This document shows, piece by piece, positions 35,085-44,852 of a stretch of DNA of 64,000 nt (the stretch's first letter is position 1; each line of letters begins with the position of its first letter). The DNA is taken from positions 124,001-188,000 of the forward strand of contig QJZR01000017.1 of the NCBI GenBank assembly GCA_003246625.1. Direction: 5' to 3'. The DNA is from Alphaproteobacteria bacterium. GTDB taxonomy: Bacteria > Pseudomonadota > Alphaproteobacteria > Rhodospirillales > Rhodospirillaceae. The notes below the pieces were generated by a model. The model saw only the letters and a program-made list of their open reading frames with translations. It searched no databases and was not told the origin of the DNA. The position numbers and the translations under genes were made by a program.

Positions 35085-36959
35085 ATGGCGCCGGGGACCG
35101 CATCGGCGGCGCGCCCGCCGGACGACCTGGACGCGGTCGAGGAATTCAAACGCGCCACCGTCGGCTGCGTGCGCGCGCTGTCCGGCAACCCGGAGATCGA
35201 GGTTTCCTTCGCCCCCGGCGCGGCCTCCGCCAGCGCCGAACGGGTGCAGTTGCCCGCGCCGGTGGGGGCCCTCGACCCCACCCTGGTGCCGCGCCTGCGC
35301 GGCATCGCCGACGCCATGGCGTTGACCGTCCGCTTCCACGACGAACGCACCCACCGCCGCTTCTCGCCGATGGGGCCCGAGGCGGTGCGTGCCTTCGAGG
35401 CTTTGGAAAGCGCCCGCACCAAGGCCCTGGGCGGGCTTTCCCTCGCCGGTGTGCACGACAACCTGTGCGCCGCCCTGGACGGCACCCTGCGCAGCCAGGG
35501 CATGCAGGCCACCTTGTCCATCGAGCAGGTGCCTCTCGACATCGCGCTGCACTGCGCGGCGCTGACCCGCTTCCTCGCGGGCGAGGTGCCGCCCCCCGCC
35601 CGCCACGTCGCCGCGCTGTGGGAAAAGGCGGCGGACGCCGAAACCCGCGCCGTCCTCGACGACCTGGCCGAGAACCTTTCCGACCAGACGGCCTTCGCCC
35701 GCGCGGCACGCCGTCTGCTGGCGGAAATGGACATCGAGCCGGAACTCGAACCCTCCGGCGACGACAACGCCGAGGCCGACGCCGACGATTCCCGCGGCGA
35801 AACCCCCGATAGCCAAAGCGGCAGCGGCGAGGAAGGCGATTCGGCGATGGAAACCGTCTCCGCCTCGGCGATGGAAGCCGACGCCGAGGGGGTTCCGGTC
35901 GAGGACGACGAAGACACCTTCGACATGGACGCCGAGGGCGCGGACGAGGCGGGCGGCCCCTCCGAGATCCAGCGTCCCGATCCCTTCGCCCCGCCCGGCA
36001 TCGAACGCTCCTACGTCTCCTACACCACCGCCTACGACGAAGTGGTGGCCGCCGCCGACCTGGGCGACGACGTCGAACTCACCCGCCTGCGGCAACTGCT
36101 GGACCGCCAGCTGCTGCCCTTGCAGGGGGTGATCTCCCGCCTTGCCAACCGCTTGCAGCGCCGCCTGATGGCCCGCCAGTTGCGCACTTGGGAATTCGAC
36201 CAGGAGGAAGGCATCCTCGACGCCAGCCGCCTTGCCCGCATCGTCGCCGCCCCGACCCACAGCCTGTCGTTCAAGATCGAGCGCGAAACCGACTTCCGCG
36301 ACACCGTGGTGAGCCTTTTGATCGACAACTCCGGCTCGATGCGCGGCCGCCCGATCACCGTCGCCGCGCTGTCCGCCGACATCCTGGCGCGCACCCTGGA
36401 ACGCTGCGGCGTCAAGGTGGAGATCCTGGGCTTCACCACCCGCGCCTGGAAGGGCGGCAAATCCCGCGAGCAGTGGGAAAAGGACGGCCGACCGGCGAAC
36501 CCCGGCCGCCTCAACGACCTGCGCCACATCGTCTTCAAGGGCGCCGACACCCCGTACCGCCGCGCCAAGAAGATGCTGGCCCTGATGCTGCGCGAAGGCA
36601 TCCTGAAAGAGAACATCGACGGCGAGGCCCTGCTGTGGGCGCACCGCCGCCTGCTCGCCCGGACCGAGCGCCGCCGCATCCTGATGGTGATCTCGGACGG
36701 CGCGCCGGTGGACGATTCGACCCTCTCCGCCAACACCGGCGTCTACCTGGAACGCCACCTGCGCGACGTCATCGCCTGGATCGAGGCGACCTCGCCGGTG
36801 CAGCTGACCGCCATCGGCATCGGCCACGACGTCACCCGCTATTACCGCCGCGCCGTCACCATCGTCGACGCCGAGGAATTGGGCGGCACCATGCTCAAGG
36901 AACTCACCGGCCTGTTCCTCGACGACGATACCCCCGCCCGCGCCGGGCGGGTGTTCTAG
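35085..36959 (+). CDS. cobT: Cobaltochelatase subunit CobT (VWA)
   Basis: The 624-residue partner of CobS has an N-terminal CobT domain ([17 protein letters not shown]), a long very acidic stretch (about residues 215-300, with [16 protein letters not shown]), and a C-terminal von Willebrand A domain with the MIDAS motif [24 protein letters not shown] and [17 protein letters not shown] follow. The start is set by the ATG two bases after cobS. A 41-bp double hairpin begins 13 bases after the stop. The pair may also serve other metal-handling complexes, since cobN is absent locally. Confidence 0.93.
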   Translation: MAPGTASAARPPDDLDAVEEFKRATVGCVRALSGNPEIEVSFAPGAASASAERVQLPAPVGALDPTLVPRLRGIADAMALTVRFHDERTHRRFSPMGPEAVRAFEALESARTKALGGLSLAGVHDNLCAALDGTLRSQGMQATLSIEQVPLDIALHCAALTRFLAGEVPPPARHVAALWEKAADAETRAVLDDLAENLSDQTAFARAARRLLAEMDIEPELEPSGDDNAEADADDSRGETPDSQSGSGEEGDSAMETVSASAMEADAEGVPVEDDEDTFDMDAEGADEAGGPSEIQRPDPFAPPGIERSYVSYTTAYDEVVAAADLGDDVELTRLRQLLDRQLLPLQGVISRLANRLQRRLMARQLRTWEFDQEEGILDASRLARIVAAPTHSLSFKIERETDFRDTVVSLLIDNSGSMRGRPITVAALSADILARTLERCGVKVEILGFTTRAWKGGKSREQWEKDGRPANPGRLNDLRHIVFKGADTPYRRAKKMLALMLREGILKENIDGEALLWAHRRLLARTERRRILMVISDGAPVDDSTLSANTGVYLERHLRDVIAWIEATSPVQLTAIGIGHDVTRYYRRAVTIVDAEELGGTMLKELTGLFLDDDTPARAGRVF

Positions 36960-36972
36960 GGGAAAGACCAGG

Positions 36973-37013
36973 CTGGGCTCCGCCCGGACCCGGCAAGGGG
37001 CTTGGCCTCTTGC
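36973..37013 (+). repeat. Double-hairpin repeat, copy C (3' of cobT)
   Basis: CTGGGC-TCC-GCCCGG, ACCCG, then GCAAGGGGC-TTG-GCCTCTTGC: the same 41-base plan as copies A and B, with one G-T pair in each stem. It lies 13 bases past the cobT stop in the cobT orientation. Confidence 0.75.
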
Positions 37014-37067
37014 ATCTCATTTGTTTGAGCCACGTGATGGTTCGCCCGGTTTCCCTTCACGCAAACG

Positions 37068-37098
37068 AAACCGGCGTCCCGCAGGGGGACGCCGGTTT
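37068..37098. terminator. Bidirectional terminator between cobT and rpmB
   Basis: Thirteen-base perfect arms (37068-37080 and 37086-37098) with a five-base loop have T-rich flanks on both strands (TTTTC on plus, TTTCGTTT on minus), serving both convergent units. Confidence 0.8.
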
Positions 37099-37123
37099 TC
37101 TTCGTCTTCACGGAAGCGGCGGC

Positions 37124-37426
37124 TTACGCGGCCTTTTCTTCCTTGGCGGCAAGGGCCTTCTTCAGGCGACGCTTCACCTTGATCGCCTCGTCGGTCAGCT
37201 TCGTGTCCGAGGTGGACAGCAGGAAGGCATCCAGACCGCCGTTATGTTCGACCGTCCGCAGGCCGTTAACCGACAGGCGCAGACGCACCGAAACGCCCAG
37301 GCCTTCGCTGATCAGCGAGGTTTCCTGGAGATTGGGGAGAAAGCGACGACGGGTCTTGTTGTTGGCGTGACTGACGTTGTTGCCGGTCTGCACACCCTTA
37401 CCCGTGATGGCGCAACGACGAGCCAT
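37124..37426 (-). CDS. rpmB: 50S ribosomal protein L28
   Basis: The 100-residue protein starts [29 protein letters not shown], shown here in outline; this is the classic L28 N-terminus, followed by the basic C-terminal half ending [18 protein letters not shown] eight to nine bases upstream of ATG 37426 settles the start against the longer frame to 37462. It is a monocistronic gene between its own promoter (37472-37500) and a bidirectional terminator. Confidence 0.97.
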   Translation of the reverse strand: MARRCAITGKGVQTGNNVSHANNKTRRRFLPNLQETSLISEGLGVSVRLRLSVNGLRTVEHNGGLDAFLLSTSDTKLTDEAIKVKRRLKKALAAKEEKAA

Positions 37427-37471
37427 GACAGCAATCCTTCCGAAAATATGTAACGCCTGCAAGAGGCCGTG

Positions 37472-37500
37472 GTTCTACAGGGTGGGGCGAGGCGCGTCAA
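37472..37500 (-). promoter_or_regulatory. Promoter of rpmB
   Basis: Minus-strand TTGACG (37495-37500) and TAGAAC (37472-37477) are exactly 17 bases apart, 46 bases before the rpmB ATG. This is a near-ideal sigma-70-type element and lies in the gap behind cheZ. Confidence 0.7.
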
Positions 37501-37536
37501 GAGAAAACGACGCGCCTCGAAGGGGCGTTTTTCCGC

Positions 37537-38151
37537 TCAGCCGAACAGTTTGTCGATGTCGCTTTGCGACACCGAACCCACCGGCGCGGCGGTCATGTCG
37601 CTGCCCTTGAGCAGACGGTCGACGTCGTCCTGCGAGACGCCTTCCCCGGCCAGTTGCGGCCCGTTGAGCAGTGCCTTGTCGGCGTCGACCGGCTCGTTGC
37701 CTTCGGGACGCAGGGCCGCCAGTTCGTCACGCCCCCACATGCCGATCAGGGCGTTGACCCGTTCCTCGACGAACTTCAGCGAGCGCACCACCTTGGTGAT
37801 GCGCTGGCCGGTGATGTCCTGGAACGAGCAGGCGGTGAAGATCTCGCCCGCGTGTTCGTCCACCCGGCTCAACAGGCCCGCCACCTCGGCGTCCGGGTTT
37901 TTGCTGCGAACCTGCACCACCAGGTCGGAGATCGCCTCGACGTTCTCCATGATGGTGTTGGTGGCGGACTCGGTGTGTCCGACGATGGCGTCGAGCTCGT
38001 CGCTCATCTGGTCGAAGCGGTCCTTGTCCTTGCCTTCGCCGGGACGGCGGATCGCCGCGATTTCACGCCGAATTTTCTGGATATGCTCGAACAGACCCAG
38101 AAGTTCGCCCTTGAGAACGTCCACGTCCTTGGGACTCGGAATCTTCGCCAT
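37537..38151 (-). CDS. cheZ: CheZ-family CheY-P phosphatase with two CheY-binding peptides
   Basis: The 204-residue protein is helical with the CheZ core TACSFQDITGQRITKVV at about residues 105-121, which includes the catalytic Asp/Gln of FQD.TGQ. The C-terminus carries two copies of the CheY-docking peptide, VSQDDVDRLLKG and, at the very end, VSQSDIDKLFG, where E. coli CheZ has one. Dephosphorylating CheY-P controls flagellar switching. GAGGGAAGG precedes the ATG. No other che gene adjoins; meaB lies upstream on the same strand, 39 bp away. Confidence 0.88.
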   Translation of the reverse strand: MAKIPSPKDVDVLKGELLGLFEHIQKIRREIAAIRRPGEGKDKDRFDQMSDELDAIVGHTESATNTIMENVEAISDLVVQVRSKNPDAEVAGLLSRVDEHAGEIFTACSFQDITGQRITKVVRSLKFVEERVNALIGMWGRDELAALRPEGNEPVDADKALLNGPQLAGEGVSQDDVDRLLKGSDMTAAPVGSVSQSDIDKLFG

Positions 38152-38190
38152 CGCCTTCCCTCACCAGAACCGTTGCGAACGGCTACCGGC

Positions 38191-39228
38191 TCAAGGCCGG
38201 TAGCTGCCCTTGACGAACGCTTCCATCATCGCCTTGGCGGCGGCCGACGGCGTCGCCCGCGAATGGGCGACCTCGCCTTCCAGTTCGCCGATCATCGCGT
38301 TCACCGCCGGGTGGGCGCGCAACGCCTCCATCAGGTTGTCGCCGACTTCCGACCACATCCAGTCGCGGGCTTGCGCCATGCGGCGTTTTTCGAACTGTCC
38401 GTCTTCCTGCTTCACGTCCTTGAAGTCGACCAGGGTCTCCCAGACCGTGTCGATGCCGCGGTTTTCCACCGAAGACACCTTGAGCACCGGGGGAATCCAC
38501 TTCGACGTGGAGGGATAAAGAAGCTGCAAGGCGTTCTGATAGGACCCCTTGGCCCGGTCGGCCGCCCGTTCCAGGTCGCCGTCGGCCTTGTTGACCACCA
38601 GCACGTCGGCCAGTTCGACGATGCCCTTCTTGATTCCCTGCAGTTCGTCGCCGCCGCCCGGCACCAGGACCAGGACGAAGACGTCGGTCATCTGCGCCAC
38701 CGCGATTTCCGACTGCCCGACGCCCACCGTCTCGACCAGGATGATGTCGTAACCCGCCGCCTCGCAGATCAGCATCGCCTCGCGGGTGCGGCGCGCCACG
38801 CCGCCCAGGGTACAGCCGGAAGGCGTGGGACGGATATAGGCATCGGGATTGGTCGCCAGGTGCTCCATGCGGGTCTTGTCGCCAAGGATGGAGCCCTTGG
38901 TCTTCGGGCTGGAGGGGTCGATCGCCAGAACCGCGATACGGTGTTTCTCGCCCGTAACATAGGTGCCGAAGGCTTCGGTAAAGGTGGACTTGCCCGCGCC
39001 GGGGACGCCGGAAAGGCCGATACGCAGCGACTTGCCGGTATGCGGCAGCAGCTTGGTCAACAGCTGGTCGGCCAATTCGCGATGCTCATGGCGCTGCGAC
39101 TCGATCAGGGTAATGGCGCGCGCCAGATGCAGCGTGTTCGCCTTGAGCACGCCTTCGTAGAGTTCGTCGACGTCGTATTGCGGCCCGGCCTGCCGTGTCA
39201 CCACCCGCGTCGTAGTTTCCGTCGTCAC
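38191..39228 (-). CDS. meaB: MeaB-type GTPase for methylmalonyl-CoA mutase
   Basis: The 345-residue G3E-family GTPase protects and reloads B12-dependent methylmalonyl-CoA mutase. It has the P-loop GVPGAGKST, AIDPSSPKTKGSILGDKTRM, VETVGVGQSE and the base motif NKAD in VVNKADGD. A GTG at 39228 with GGGGGAA upstream is the start. It lies 12 bases after a small gene of unknown role, and the mutase gene is 1.4 kb further upstream on the same strand, which supports the assignment. Confidence 0.94.
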   Translation of the reverse strand: MTTETTTRVVTRQAGPQYDVDELYEGVLKANTLHLARAITLIESQRHEHRELADQLLTKLLPHTGKSLRIGLSGVPGAGKSTFTEAFGTYVTGEKHRIAVLAIDPSSPKTKGSILGDKTRMEHLATNPDAYIRPTPSGCTLGGVARRTREAMLICEAAGYDIILVETVGVGQSEIAVAQMTDVFVLVLVPGGGDELQGIKKGIVELADVLVVNKADGDLERAADRAKGSYQNALQLLYPSTSKWIPPVLKVSSVENRGIDTVWETLVDFKDVKQEDGQFEKRRMAQARDWMWSEVGDNLMEALRAHPAVNAMIGELEGEVAHSRATPSAAAKAMMEAFVKGSYRP

Positions 39229-39240
39229 GGTTACTTCCCC

Positions 39241-39645
39241 CTATGTCTTGGGCTTCTCTTTGAAAAACGCCTGCATCGCGGCGTCGGTCAATTTCCTCCG
39301 CGTCTGCTCGTCGAGTTCGGCCAGAACGGCTTGTTTTTCCTTATGCAGCGCCATCGCCCGACGGATCAGTTCGGCCCGGCCGATCGAAGGATCGACGCGT
39401 TTGGGTTCCCCCGGGCGCGCCGCCGTCCGATCAATGCCTTCCGTCCGAGCGATGCGCGTCGCCGCGGCAAGAGCCGCCTCGACCGTTTCCTCGTTGGAAC
39501 TCGACTCAGGCGAGGAAGAATCCTCGGGTTGCGGTCCCCGCCGCAACACCGAATGGTAGGCATCCATTTTCTTACGCGCGTCCTCCGACATGAAAAGCCG
39601 GAGCAGGGCATTTCGGAGCCAACTCATATCCGCAACTGACGTCAT
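39241..39645 (-). CDS. Small helical protein upstream of meaB, unknown
   Basis: The 134-residue protein starts MTSVADMSWLRNALLRLF; a second ATG at 39627 is possible. The middle is Ser/Glu-rich and probably disordered, and the C-terminal 60 residues are charged helix (RAELIRRAMALHKEKQAVLAEL, MQAFFKEKPKT). It is 12 bases before the meaB GTG, so it is co-transcribed and may take part in mutase maintenance. No family is recognised. Confidence 0.65.
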   Translation of the reverse strand: MTSVADMSWLRNALLRLFMSEDARKKMDAYHSVLRRGPQPEDSSSPESSSNEETVEAALAAATRIARTEGIDRTAARPGEPKRVDPSIGRAELIRRAMALHKEKQAVLAELDEQTRRKLTDAAMQAFFKEKPKT

Positions 39646-39720
39646 ACGCTCTGGAACGGGCAGGGCGAGTGTAGCACGTTCACCGATGCGGCAAACCCTT
39701 TTCCTCGCGGAATCCCACGA

Positions 39721-40458
39721 TCAGAGCGGCTGGAACAGGGGGGCGCGCGCGGTTTCGGGGGCGAGGCCGGAGGCTTCCCGCCGCCCCACCCGGAGGGATG
39801 GGGAAAAACACTGCCGCATCTCGCCGATCAGACGCGCCGCGAACGGCGCGGCGGGAATGATCGAATTGCCGACGAAGTCGGACTCCAGAACCGCCAGGGC
39901 CTCGTCGATGCGCAGCATCGCGTCGCCGCGGCCCTCGGCTTCGCGCGCCGCGGTCCACACCGCGGCCAGCGCCAAATGCTCGGCCAGGCGGGCCGCCTGG
40001 GCATAGTCGGACTGGCTCCCTCCCGCCGCATGCGCGGCGTGCGCCACCTCCAGGACCACGGCCACCGCGCCGTCCTCGACCTGCGACACCGCGCGCTGAC
40101 GAACCCGGCGCAACGCCGCCGCGGTAATCGCCATGGCGACCACCGCGCACAACAGGATACCCAGCAGGGCCAGCCCCTCCACCGTCCGCTTGGTTTCGAA
40201 CAGATAGGAAATGCCGCCGATGGCTCCGGCGGCGACCGCCGCGCCGACCACGGCGACGGCACGCCGCCACCAGACCTCGGCCAGGAAATAGCCGATCGGC
40301 GCCACCATGCCGTAAACCATGCCGAGGATCAGAAAAGCGGAATCGCGGGGAGCGGGCAGGACGCCGGAAGCGACGATCTCGACGCCGGGCGCCAGAACCG
40401 CCACGGACAGCGGTACCGCCATTGCCAGAACCACGACCTCGCCGAGAATCCGTCGCAT
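39721..40458 (-). CDS. Four-helix inner-membrane protein, unknown
   Basis: The 245-residue protein begins MRRILGEVVVLAMAVPLSVAV, with GAGGAAG upstream of ATG 40458; a longer frame to 40533 would enter the mutase terminator. Four hydrophobic segments lie in the first 125 residues (ending ILLCAVVAMAITAAAL), followed by a soluble helical half with ARLAEHLALAAVWTAAREAEGRGDAMLRIDEAL (in outline). No motif is recognised. It lies between the mutase and the meaB gene on the same strand but behind a strong terminator. Confidence 0.65.
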   Translation of the reverse strand: MRRILGEVVVLAMAVPLSVAVLAPGVEIVASGVLPAPRDSAFLILGMVYGMVAPIGYFLAEVWWRRAVAVVGAAVAAGAIGGISYLFETKRTVEGLALLGILLCAVVAMAITAAALRRVRQRAVSQVEDGAVAVVLEVAHAAHAAGGSQSDYAQAARLAEHLALAAVWTAAREAEGRGDAMLRIDEALAVLESDFVGNSIIPAAPFAARLIGEMRQCFSPSLRVGRREASGLAPETARAPLFQPL

Positions 40459-40533
40459 CGCTTCTTCCTCAAAAGCTTCCCGACAGATTTCCACCCCCGG
40501 CGCGGCGACGTCAGTGACCCCCGTCACCCCCAT

Positions 40534-40563
40534 AAAAAAAGCACCGGGCCGAGGCCCGGTGCT
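40534..40563 (-). terminator. Terminator of methylmalonyl-CoA mutase gene
   Basis: An 11-base perfect stem (AGCACCGGGCC with its complement) over a two-base loop is followed on the minus strand by TTTTTTTATG, 30 bases past the mutase stop. Confidence 0.9.
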
Positions 40564-40592
40564 CCTTGTCTCAATTCCGTTGCCGGAACCGA

Positions 40593-42728
40593 TTATTCGG
40601 CGGCGCAGCCGCAGGACTTCCCGGTCAGGATGTCCAGCACCTTGCGAGCGCAGGTCGGCAGGTGGGTGCCGGGGCCGAACACGGCCTTGACGCCCGCCTT
40701 GAACAGGAAGTCGTAGTCCTGGTGCGGAATGACGCCGCCCACGAACACGATCGGGTTCTTCACGCCCAGACGCTTCAGCTCGTTGATCAGAGCCGGGGCC
40801 AGGGTCTTGTGACCGGCGGCCAGCGAGGAGAAGCCAACGACATGGACGTCGTTTTCGACGGCCATCTTGGCGGCTTCTTCCGGGGTCTGGAACAGCGGAC
40901 CGACGTCGACGTCGAAGCCCAGGTCGGCGAAGGCCGAAGCCACCACCTTCTGGCCACGATCGTGACCGTCCTGGCCGATCTTGGCGATCAGCATACGCGG
41001 ACGACGGCCTTCCTTCTCGGCGAAGACGTCGATTTCCTTCTTCAGGGCGTCGAACTCGGCGTCACCCTCGAACGCGGCGCCATAAACGCCCGAGACGGTG
41101 CGGATCTGCGCGTTGTAACGGCCGACCACCTTCTCGATCGCCATGGAGATTTCGCCGACGGTCGCGCGGGCACGGGTCGCCGAAACGGCCAGATCCAGCA
41201 GGTTGCCCTGGCCGGATTCGGTCGCCTTGGTGATCGCGTCCAAGGCAGCCTGGCAGACCTTCTCGTCGCGAGTGGCGCGGATCTGCTTCAGGCGAGCAAT
41301 CTGCGATTCGCGAACGGCGGTGTTGTCGACTTCCAGGATGTCGATCGGCGCTTCTTCCGGCAGCTTGTACTTGTTCACGCCGACGACGACTTCGGTGCCG
41401 CGGTCGATGGCGGCCTGACGGCGAGCCGCAGCCTCCTCGATCTTCAGCTTCGGCATGCCGGACTCGATCGCCTTCGCCATGCCGCCCAGTTCCTCGATCT
41501 CGGCCATCAGCTTGCTGGCCTCGGCGATCAGGGAGCCGGTGAGGGCTTCGACGTAGTAGGAACCGGCCATCGGATCGACGGTCTGGCAGACGCGCGATTC
41601 TTCCTGGACGATGATCTGGGTGTTACGAGCGATACGAGCCGAGAACGGGGTCGGCAGCGCAATCGCTTCGTCCAGAGCGTTGGTGTGCAGGGACTGCGTA
41701 CCGCCAAGAACCGCGGCCATGCATTCGATGGTGGTGCGGATGACGTTGTTGTACGGGTCCTTTTCCGCCAGCGACCAGCCGGAGGTCTGGCAGTGCGTAC
41801 GCAGGGCCAGGGAAGCGCTCTTCTTCGGGCTGAATTCGCTCATGGTCTGCGCCCACAGGATTTCCATGAAGAAGTTCATGCCGATGCCGAAGAAGAACGA
41901 CAGACGCGGAGCGAACGCATCGACGTTCAGGCCGGTCTTGACGGCGGCACGGGCATATTCCAGGCCATCGGCCAGGGTGAAGGCGAGTTCCTGCACCGCG
42001 GTCGCGCCGGCTTCCTGGATGTGGTAGCCGGAGATGGAGATGGAGTTGAACTTCGGCATGTTGGCCGAGGTGTAGGCGATGATGTCGGAGATGATCCGCA
42101 TCGACGGCGCCGGCGGGTAGATGTAGGTGTTACGAACCATGAACTCCTTGAGGATGTCGTTCTGGATCGTACCGGCCATCACGCTCTTGTCGACGCCCTG
42201 CTCTTCACCGGCGACGATGTAACCGGCGAGGATCGGAACCACGGCGCCGTTCATGGTCATCGACACGGACATCTTGTCGAGCGGAATGCCGTCGAACAGG
42301 ATCTTCATGTCTTCGATGGAGTCGATCGCCACGCCGGCCTTGCCGACGTCGCCGACCACGCGCGGGTGATCGGAGTCATAGCCGCGGTGGGTGGCCAGAT
42401 CGAACGCCACCGACACGCCTTGCTGACCGGCGGCCAGGTTCGCGCGGTAGAACTTGTTGGATTCTTCGGCGGTGGAGAAACCGGCGTACTGACGGATCGT
42501 CCACGGACGCGCGGTGTACATGGTCGCACGCGGGCCGCGCACGAACGGCGGCAGGCCCGGGAAGGTGTTCAGGTGCTCCATACCCTCCAGGTCTTCGGCG
42601 GTGTACAGCGGCTTAATGTCGATGCCTTCCGGGGTGCTGCGGACCAGGCTTTCCCAGGTCTTCCCCTTGAGGTCTTTCGTAACGGTTTCTTCCCAGGCAG
42701 CCCGGGACTGTTCGAATTTAACGGCCAT
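40593..42728 (-). CDS. scpA: Methylmalonyl-CoA mutase
   Basis: The 711-residue B12 enzyme interconverts methylmalonyl-CoA and succinyl-CoA in propionyl-CoA use. The N-terminal barrel has [47 protein letters not shown]-type and HCQTSGWSL blocks; the C-terminal cobalamin domain has [11 protein letters not shown] with the cobalt-binding His. Full length for the single-chain form. ATG 42728 has GGGG nine bases before; the open frame continuing to 44867 is a shadow of the genes on the other strand. A terminator follows and MeaB is encoded downstream. Confidence 0.96.
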   Translation of the reverse strand: MAVKFEQSRAAWEETVTKDLKGKTWESLVRSTPEGIDIKPLYTAEDLEGMEHLNTFPGLPPFVRGPRATMYTARPWTIRQYAGFSTAEESNKFYRANLAAGQQGVSVAFDLATHRGYDSDHPRVVGDVGKAGVAIDSIEDMKILFDGIPLDKMSVSMTMNGAVVPILAGYIVAGEEQGVDKSVMAGTIQNDILKEFMVRNTYIYPPAPSMRIISDIIAYTSANMPKFNSISISGYHIQEAGATAVQELAFTLADGLEYARAAVKTGLNVDAFAPRLSFFFGIGMNFFMEILWAQTMSEFSPKKSASLALRTHCQTSGWSLAEKDPYNNVIRTTIECMAAVLGGTQSLHTNALDEAIALPTPFSARIARNTQIIVQEESRVCQTVDPMAGSYYVEALTGSLIAEASKLMAEIEELGGMAKAIESGMPKLKIEEAAARRQAAIDRGTEVVVGVNKYKLPEEAPIDILEVDNTAVRESQIARLKQIRATRDEKVCQAALDAITKATESGQGNLLDLAVSATRARATVGEISMAIEKVVGRYNAQIRTVSGVYGAAFEGDAEFDALKKEIDVFAEKEGRRPRMLIAKIGQDGHDRGQKVVASAFADLGFDVDVGPLFQTPEEAAKMAVENDVHVVGFSSLAAGHKTLAPALINELKRLGVKNPIVFVGGVIPHQDYDFLFKAGVKAVFGPGTHLPTCARKVLDILTGKSCGCAAE

Positions 42729-42798
42729 TGTGATTTCCCCTATTGAAGGTCGAACGCCCTCCGGTTTTCCGGCTTCTCGGTCGTTCGCAAGCGGCGGC

Positions 42799-42826
42799 AT
42801 TATACCCGAAACGCCGAGGCTGTCTA
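42799..42826 (-). promoter_or_regulatory. Promoter of methylmalonyl-CoA mutase
   Basis: Minus-strand TAGACA (42821-42826), 16 bases, then a perfect TATAAT (42799-42804), about 70 bases before the ATG. No cobalamin riboswitch features are seen in the short leader. Confidence 0.65.
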
Positions 42827-42950
42827 CGGAACCGGAGGCTTTTTTGCGGCACCCCTTCACAACTTTTCCGCCCGGCCTCACACTGCCCGCACGCGCGGCC
42901 CCTCGCGGCGCCGCGCAAGTACCTTTATTACATACGGAAGATTGCCGAAA

Positions 42951-43823
42951 ATGCGCTTCGGAACTGGCCTTTCGCGGCCTCTCGCCGCCTGCAACGCCCT
43001 TGATCTTTCCGGCATCCGCCCGCTTCTTCTGGACGGAGCCCATCTGGCCTGGCTGTCGCCCGCCGCGCAAACCGCGCTGGCGAGTCTCGACGCCTTCGCC
43101 GAAACCGCCGACGGCTGGGGTTTCGCCACCCATTGCCGCGACGCCGACGCCCGCTCCGCGGCCCTGGCCAGCGCCGCGGAGATCCTCCGCGCGGCGGGGC
43201 GCATCCGCCTGCGCGGCGAGCTCTATCCGGTAACCGCCGAATGGGGCGCGCCGGTCGCCGCGACGCTGGACCGCGGCGCCTCGGTGGCGTTCGGCATCCG
43301 CGCCTTCGGCGTGCACCTGAACGGCTACGTGCGGCGGAACGGCCGCCTGCTGTTGTGGATCGGGCGGCGCAGCGCGCACAAGGAAGTGGCGCCCGGCAAG
43401 CTCGACAACATGGTGGCGGGGGGGCAGCCCGCCGGGCTGTCGCCGATCGACAACCTGGTCAAGGAATGCCGGGAAGAGGCCTCGCTGCCCGAAGCGCTCG
43501 CCCGCCGCGCGGTGCCGGTGGGTCTGGTGCGCTATTGCTTCTCCACCCCCGGCGGGGTGAAGCCCGACACCCTGTTCTGCTACGACCTGGAAATGCCGGA
43601 CGGCGTCGTCCCCACCCCGGGCGACGACGAATGCGAAGGATTCGAGCTGATGCCGGTGGAGGACGCTCTCGACCGCATCGCCCGCACCGACGACTTCAAG
43701 TTCAACGTGCCGCTGGTGGTTCTGGACTTCGCCCTGCGCCACGGCGTTCTCTCGCCGGAGAACACTGCCGGATACGCCGGGATCGCCGCCGGACTGCGGC
43801 GGCCCTTCCCGCTTCTCGGATGA
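42951..43823 (+). CDS. Nudix hydrolase with DUF4743 domain
   Basis: The 290-residue protein has an N-terminal DUF4743 region (about 1-130) and a Nudix domain with the box beginning GQPAGL and continuing [12 protein letters not shown], giving the catalytic REEAS Glu residues, at about residues 158-180. Relatives are annotated as thiamine pyrophosphokinase-linked Nudix proteins in fungi and hydrolyse nucleotide-like diphosphates. ATG 42951 is taken; a TTG nine bases earlier is possible. It is divergent from the mutase gene and 51 bp before the AccA-like gene. Confidence 0.85.
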   Translation: MRFGTGLSRPLAACNALDLSGIRPLLLDGAHLAWLSPAAQTALASLDAFAETADGWGFATHCRDADARSAALASAAEILRAAGRIRLRGELYPVTAEWGAPVAATLDRGASVAFGIRAFGVHLNGYVRRNGRLLLWIGRRSAHKEVAPGKLDNMVAGGQPAGLSPIDNLVKECREEASLPEALARRAVPVGLVRYCFSTPGGVKPDTLFCYDLEMPDGVVPTPGDDECEGFELMPVEDALDRIARTDDFKFNVPLVVLDFALRHGVLSPENTAGYAGIAAGLRRPFPLLG

Positions 43824-43874
43824 CGGACGCGCAAAATCGCGTATGCTGACCGCGAACGCGCCACGGGTGACAGG

Positions 43875-44771
43875 ATGCTGTTTCTCGAATTCGAGGATGG
43901 AATCGCCGAACTGGAAGCCGAACTCGCCGAACTGCGCCATGCGGGCGGCGGCGGCGAGGACGAGGCGCGCCTGCTCGCCCGCATCGACCGGCACCTGGAC
44001 GGCCTTTACACCCGCCTTTCCCCCTGGCAGACGGTGCAGGTGGCGCGCCACCCCGAACGCCCCGGCGCGCGCGAGATATTCCAGACCATCGGCCGCGACT
44101 TCATCGAACTGGCGGGCGGCGGTGCGGCGGACGGCCGGGTCGTCGGCGGCATCGCCCGCATCCGCGACCACGGCGTGGTGCTGATCGGCCACGACCGGCC
44201 GCGCGGCGGCGGCGCCCCGCCCCCCGCGGCGGAGGGACTGGCGCGCAGCGAACGCCTGTTGCGCCTGGCCGACCGCTTCCGCCTGCCGGTGGCGATTCTG
44301 GCCGACGCGGCGCTGGACGACGACGAATCCGCCCCCGCCCTCGCCCGCTGCGTCGAGGCGGCGCTGGACGCGCGGGTGCCGGTACTTTCGGTGATCCTGG
44401 GCGCGGTGACCGGCCCCGCCGCCGCGCTGTACCTTTGCGCCGACGCGGCGATGATGCTGGAACACGCGGTGCTGGCCCCCTTGCCGCCGGAAATTGCCGC
44501 CCCCCTGTGGCCGGAGGCCGACGCCACCGCCCGCGCCGCCGAATCCCTGGGCCTGACCGCCCCGCAGATGAAGGCGCAGGGGGCCGTCGACGCGATTCTG
44601 CCCGAACCGCGCGGCGGCGCGCACCGCGACCCGCGGGCCACCGCCCGCGAAATCGGCGGCGCCCTGCTGGCGCGTCTGGACACCCTGCGCCACGTCGAAG
44701 GCATCTGGCTGCGCGCCCGCCGCCGCGAGCGGTTGGCCGCCTTCGGCCGCGCCGCCGCGCCCGGTGCGTGA
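43875..44771 (+). CDS. Degenerate AccA-like carboxyltransferase alpha protein
   Basis: The 298-residue protein follows AccA from start to end: [57 protein letters not shown], then the crotonase-like core, and [18 protein letters not shown]. But the core is changed: the TPGAYPG loop is replaced by AALDDDES, and the oxyanion Gly-Gly segment (EGGSGGA in normal AccA) reads AVTGPAA. It should therefore not catalyse malonyl-CoA formation normally. A working accA must be elsewhere. It may be a regulatory paralog or decaying; no stop or frameshift is present. Confidence 0.75.
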   Translation: MLFLEFEDGIAELEAELAELRHAGGGGEDEARLLARIDRHLDGLYTRLSPWQTVQVARHPERPGAREIFQTIGRDFIELAGGGAADGRVVGGIARIRDHGVVLIGHDRPRGGGAPPPAAEGLARSERLLRLADRFRLPVAILADAALDDDESAPALARCVEAALDARVPVLSVILGAVTGPAAALYLCADAAMMLEHAVLAPLPPEIAAPLWPEADATARAAESLGLTAPQMKAQGAVDAILPEPRGGAHRDPRATAREIGGALLARLDTLRHVEGIWLRARRRERLAAFGRAAAPGA

Positions 44772-44789
44772 AAATCGCGTTTTTTTGTC

Positions 44790-44818
44790 TTGCGCCGCCC
44801 CCGGAAATTGCGTATTCA
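44790..44818 (+). promoter_or_regulatory. Promoter of tRNA-Arg
   Basis: TTGCGC (44790-44795), 17 bases, TATTCA (44813-44818), 34 bases before the mature tRNA start. Same spacing as the other tRNA promoters here. Confidence 0.6.
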
Positions 44819-44852
44819 GTCGCCCTTGCCCGGCCACGCCGGGCTTCGGCAG

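Noticed and set aside
42729-42950. Possible cobalamin riboswitch upstream of the B12-dependent mutase
   Set aside because: No B12-box-like sequence or long structured leader is visible; the promoter lies about 70 bases from the ATG.
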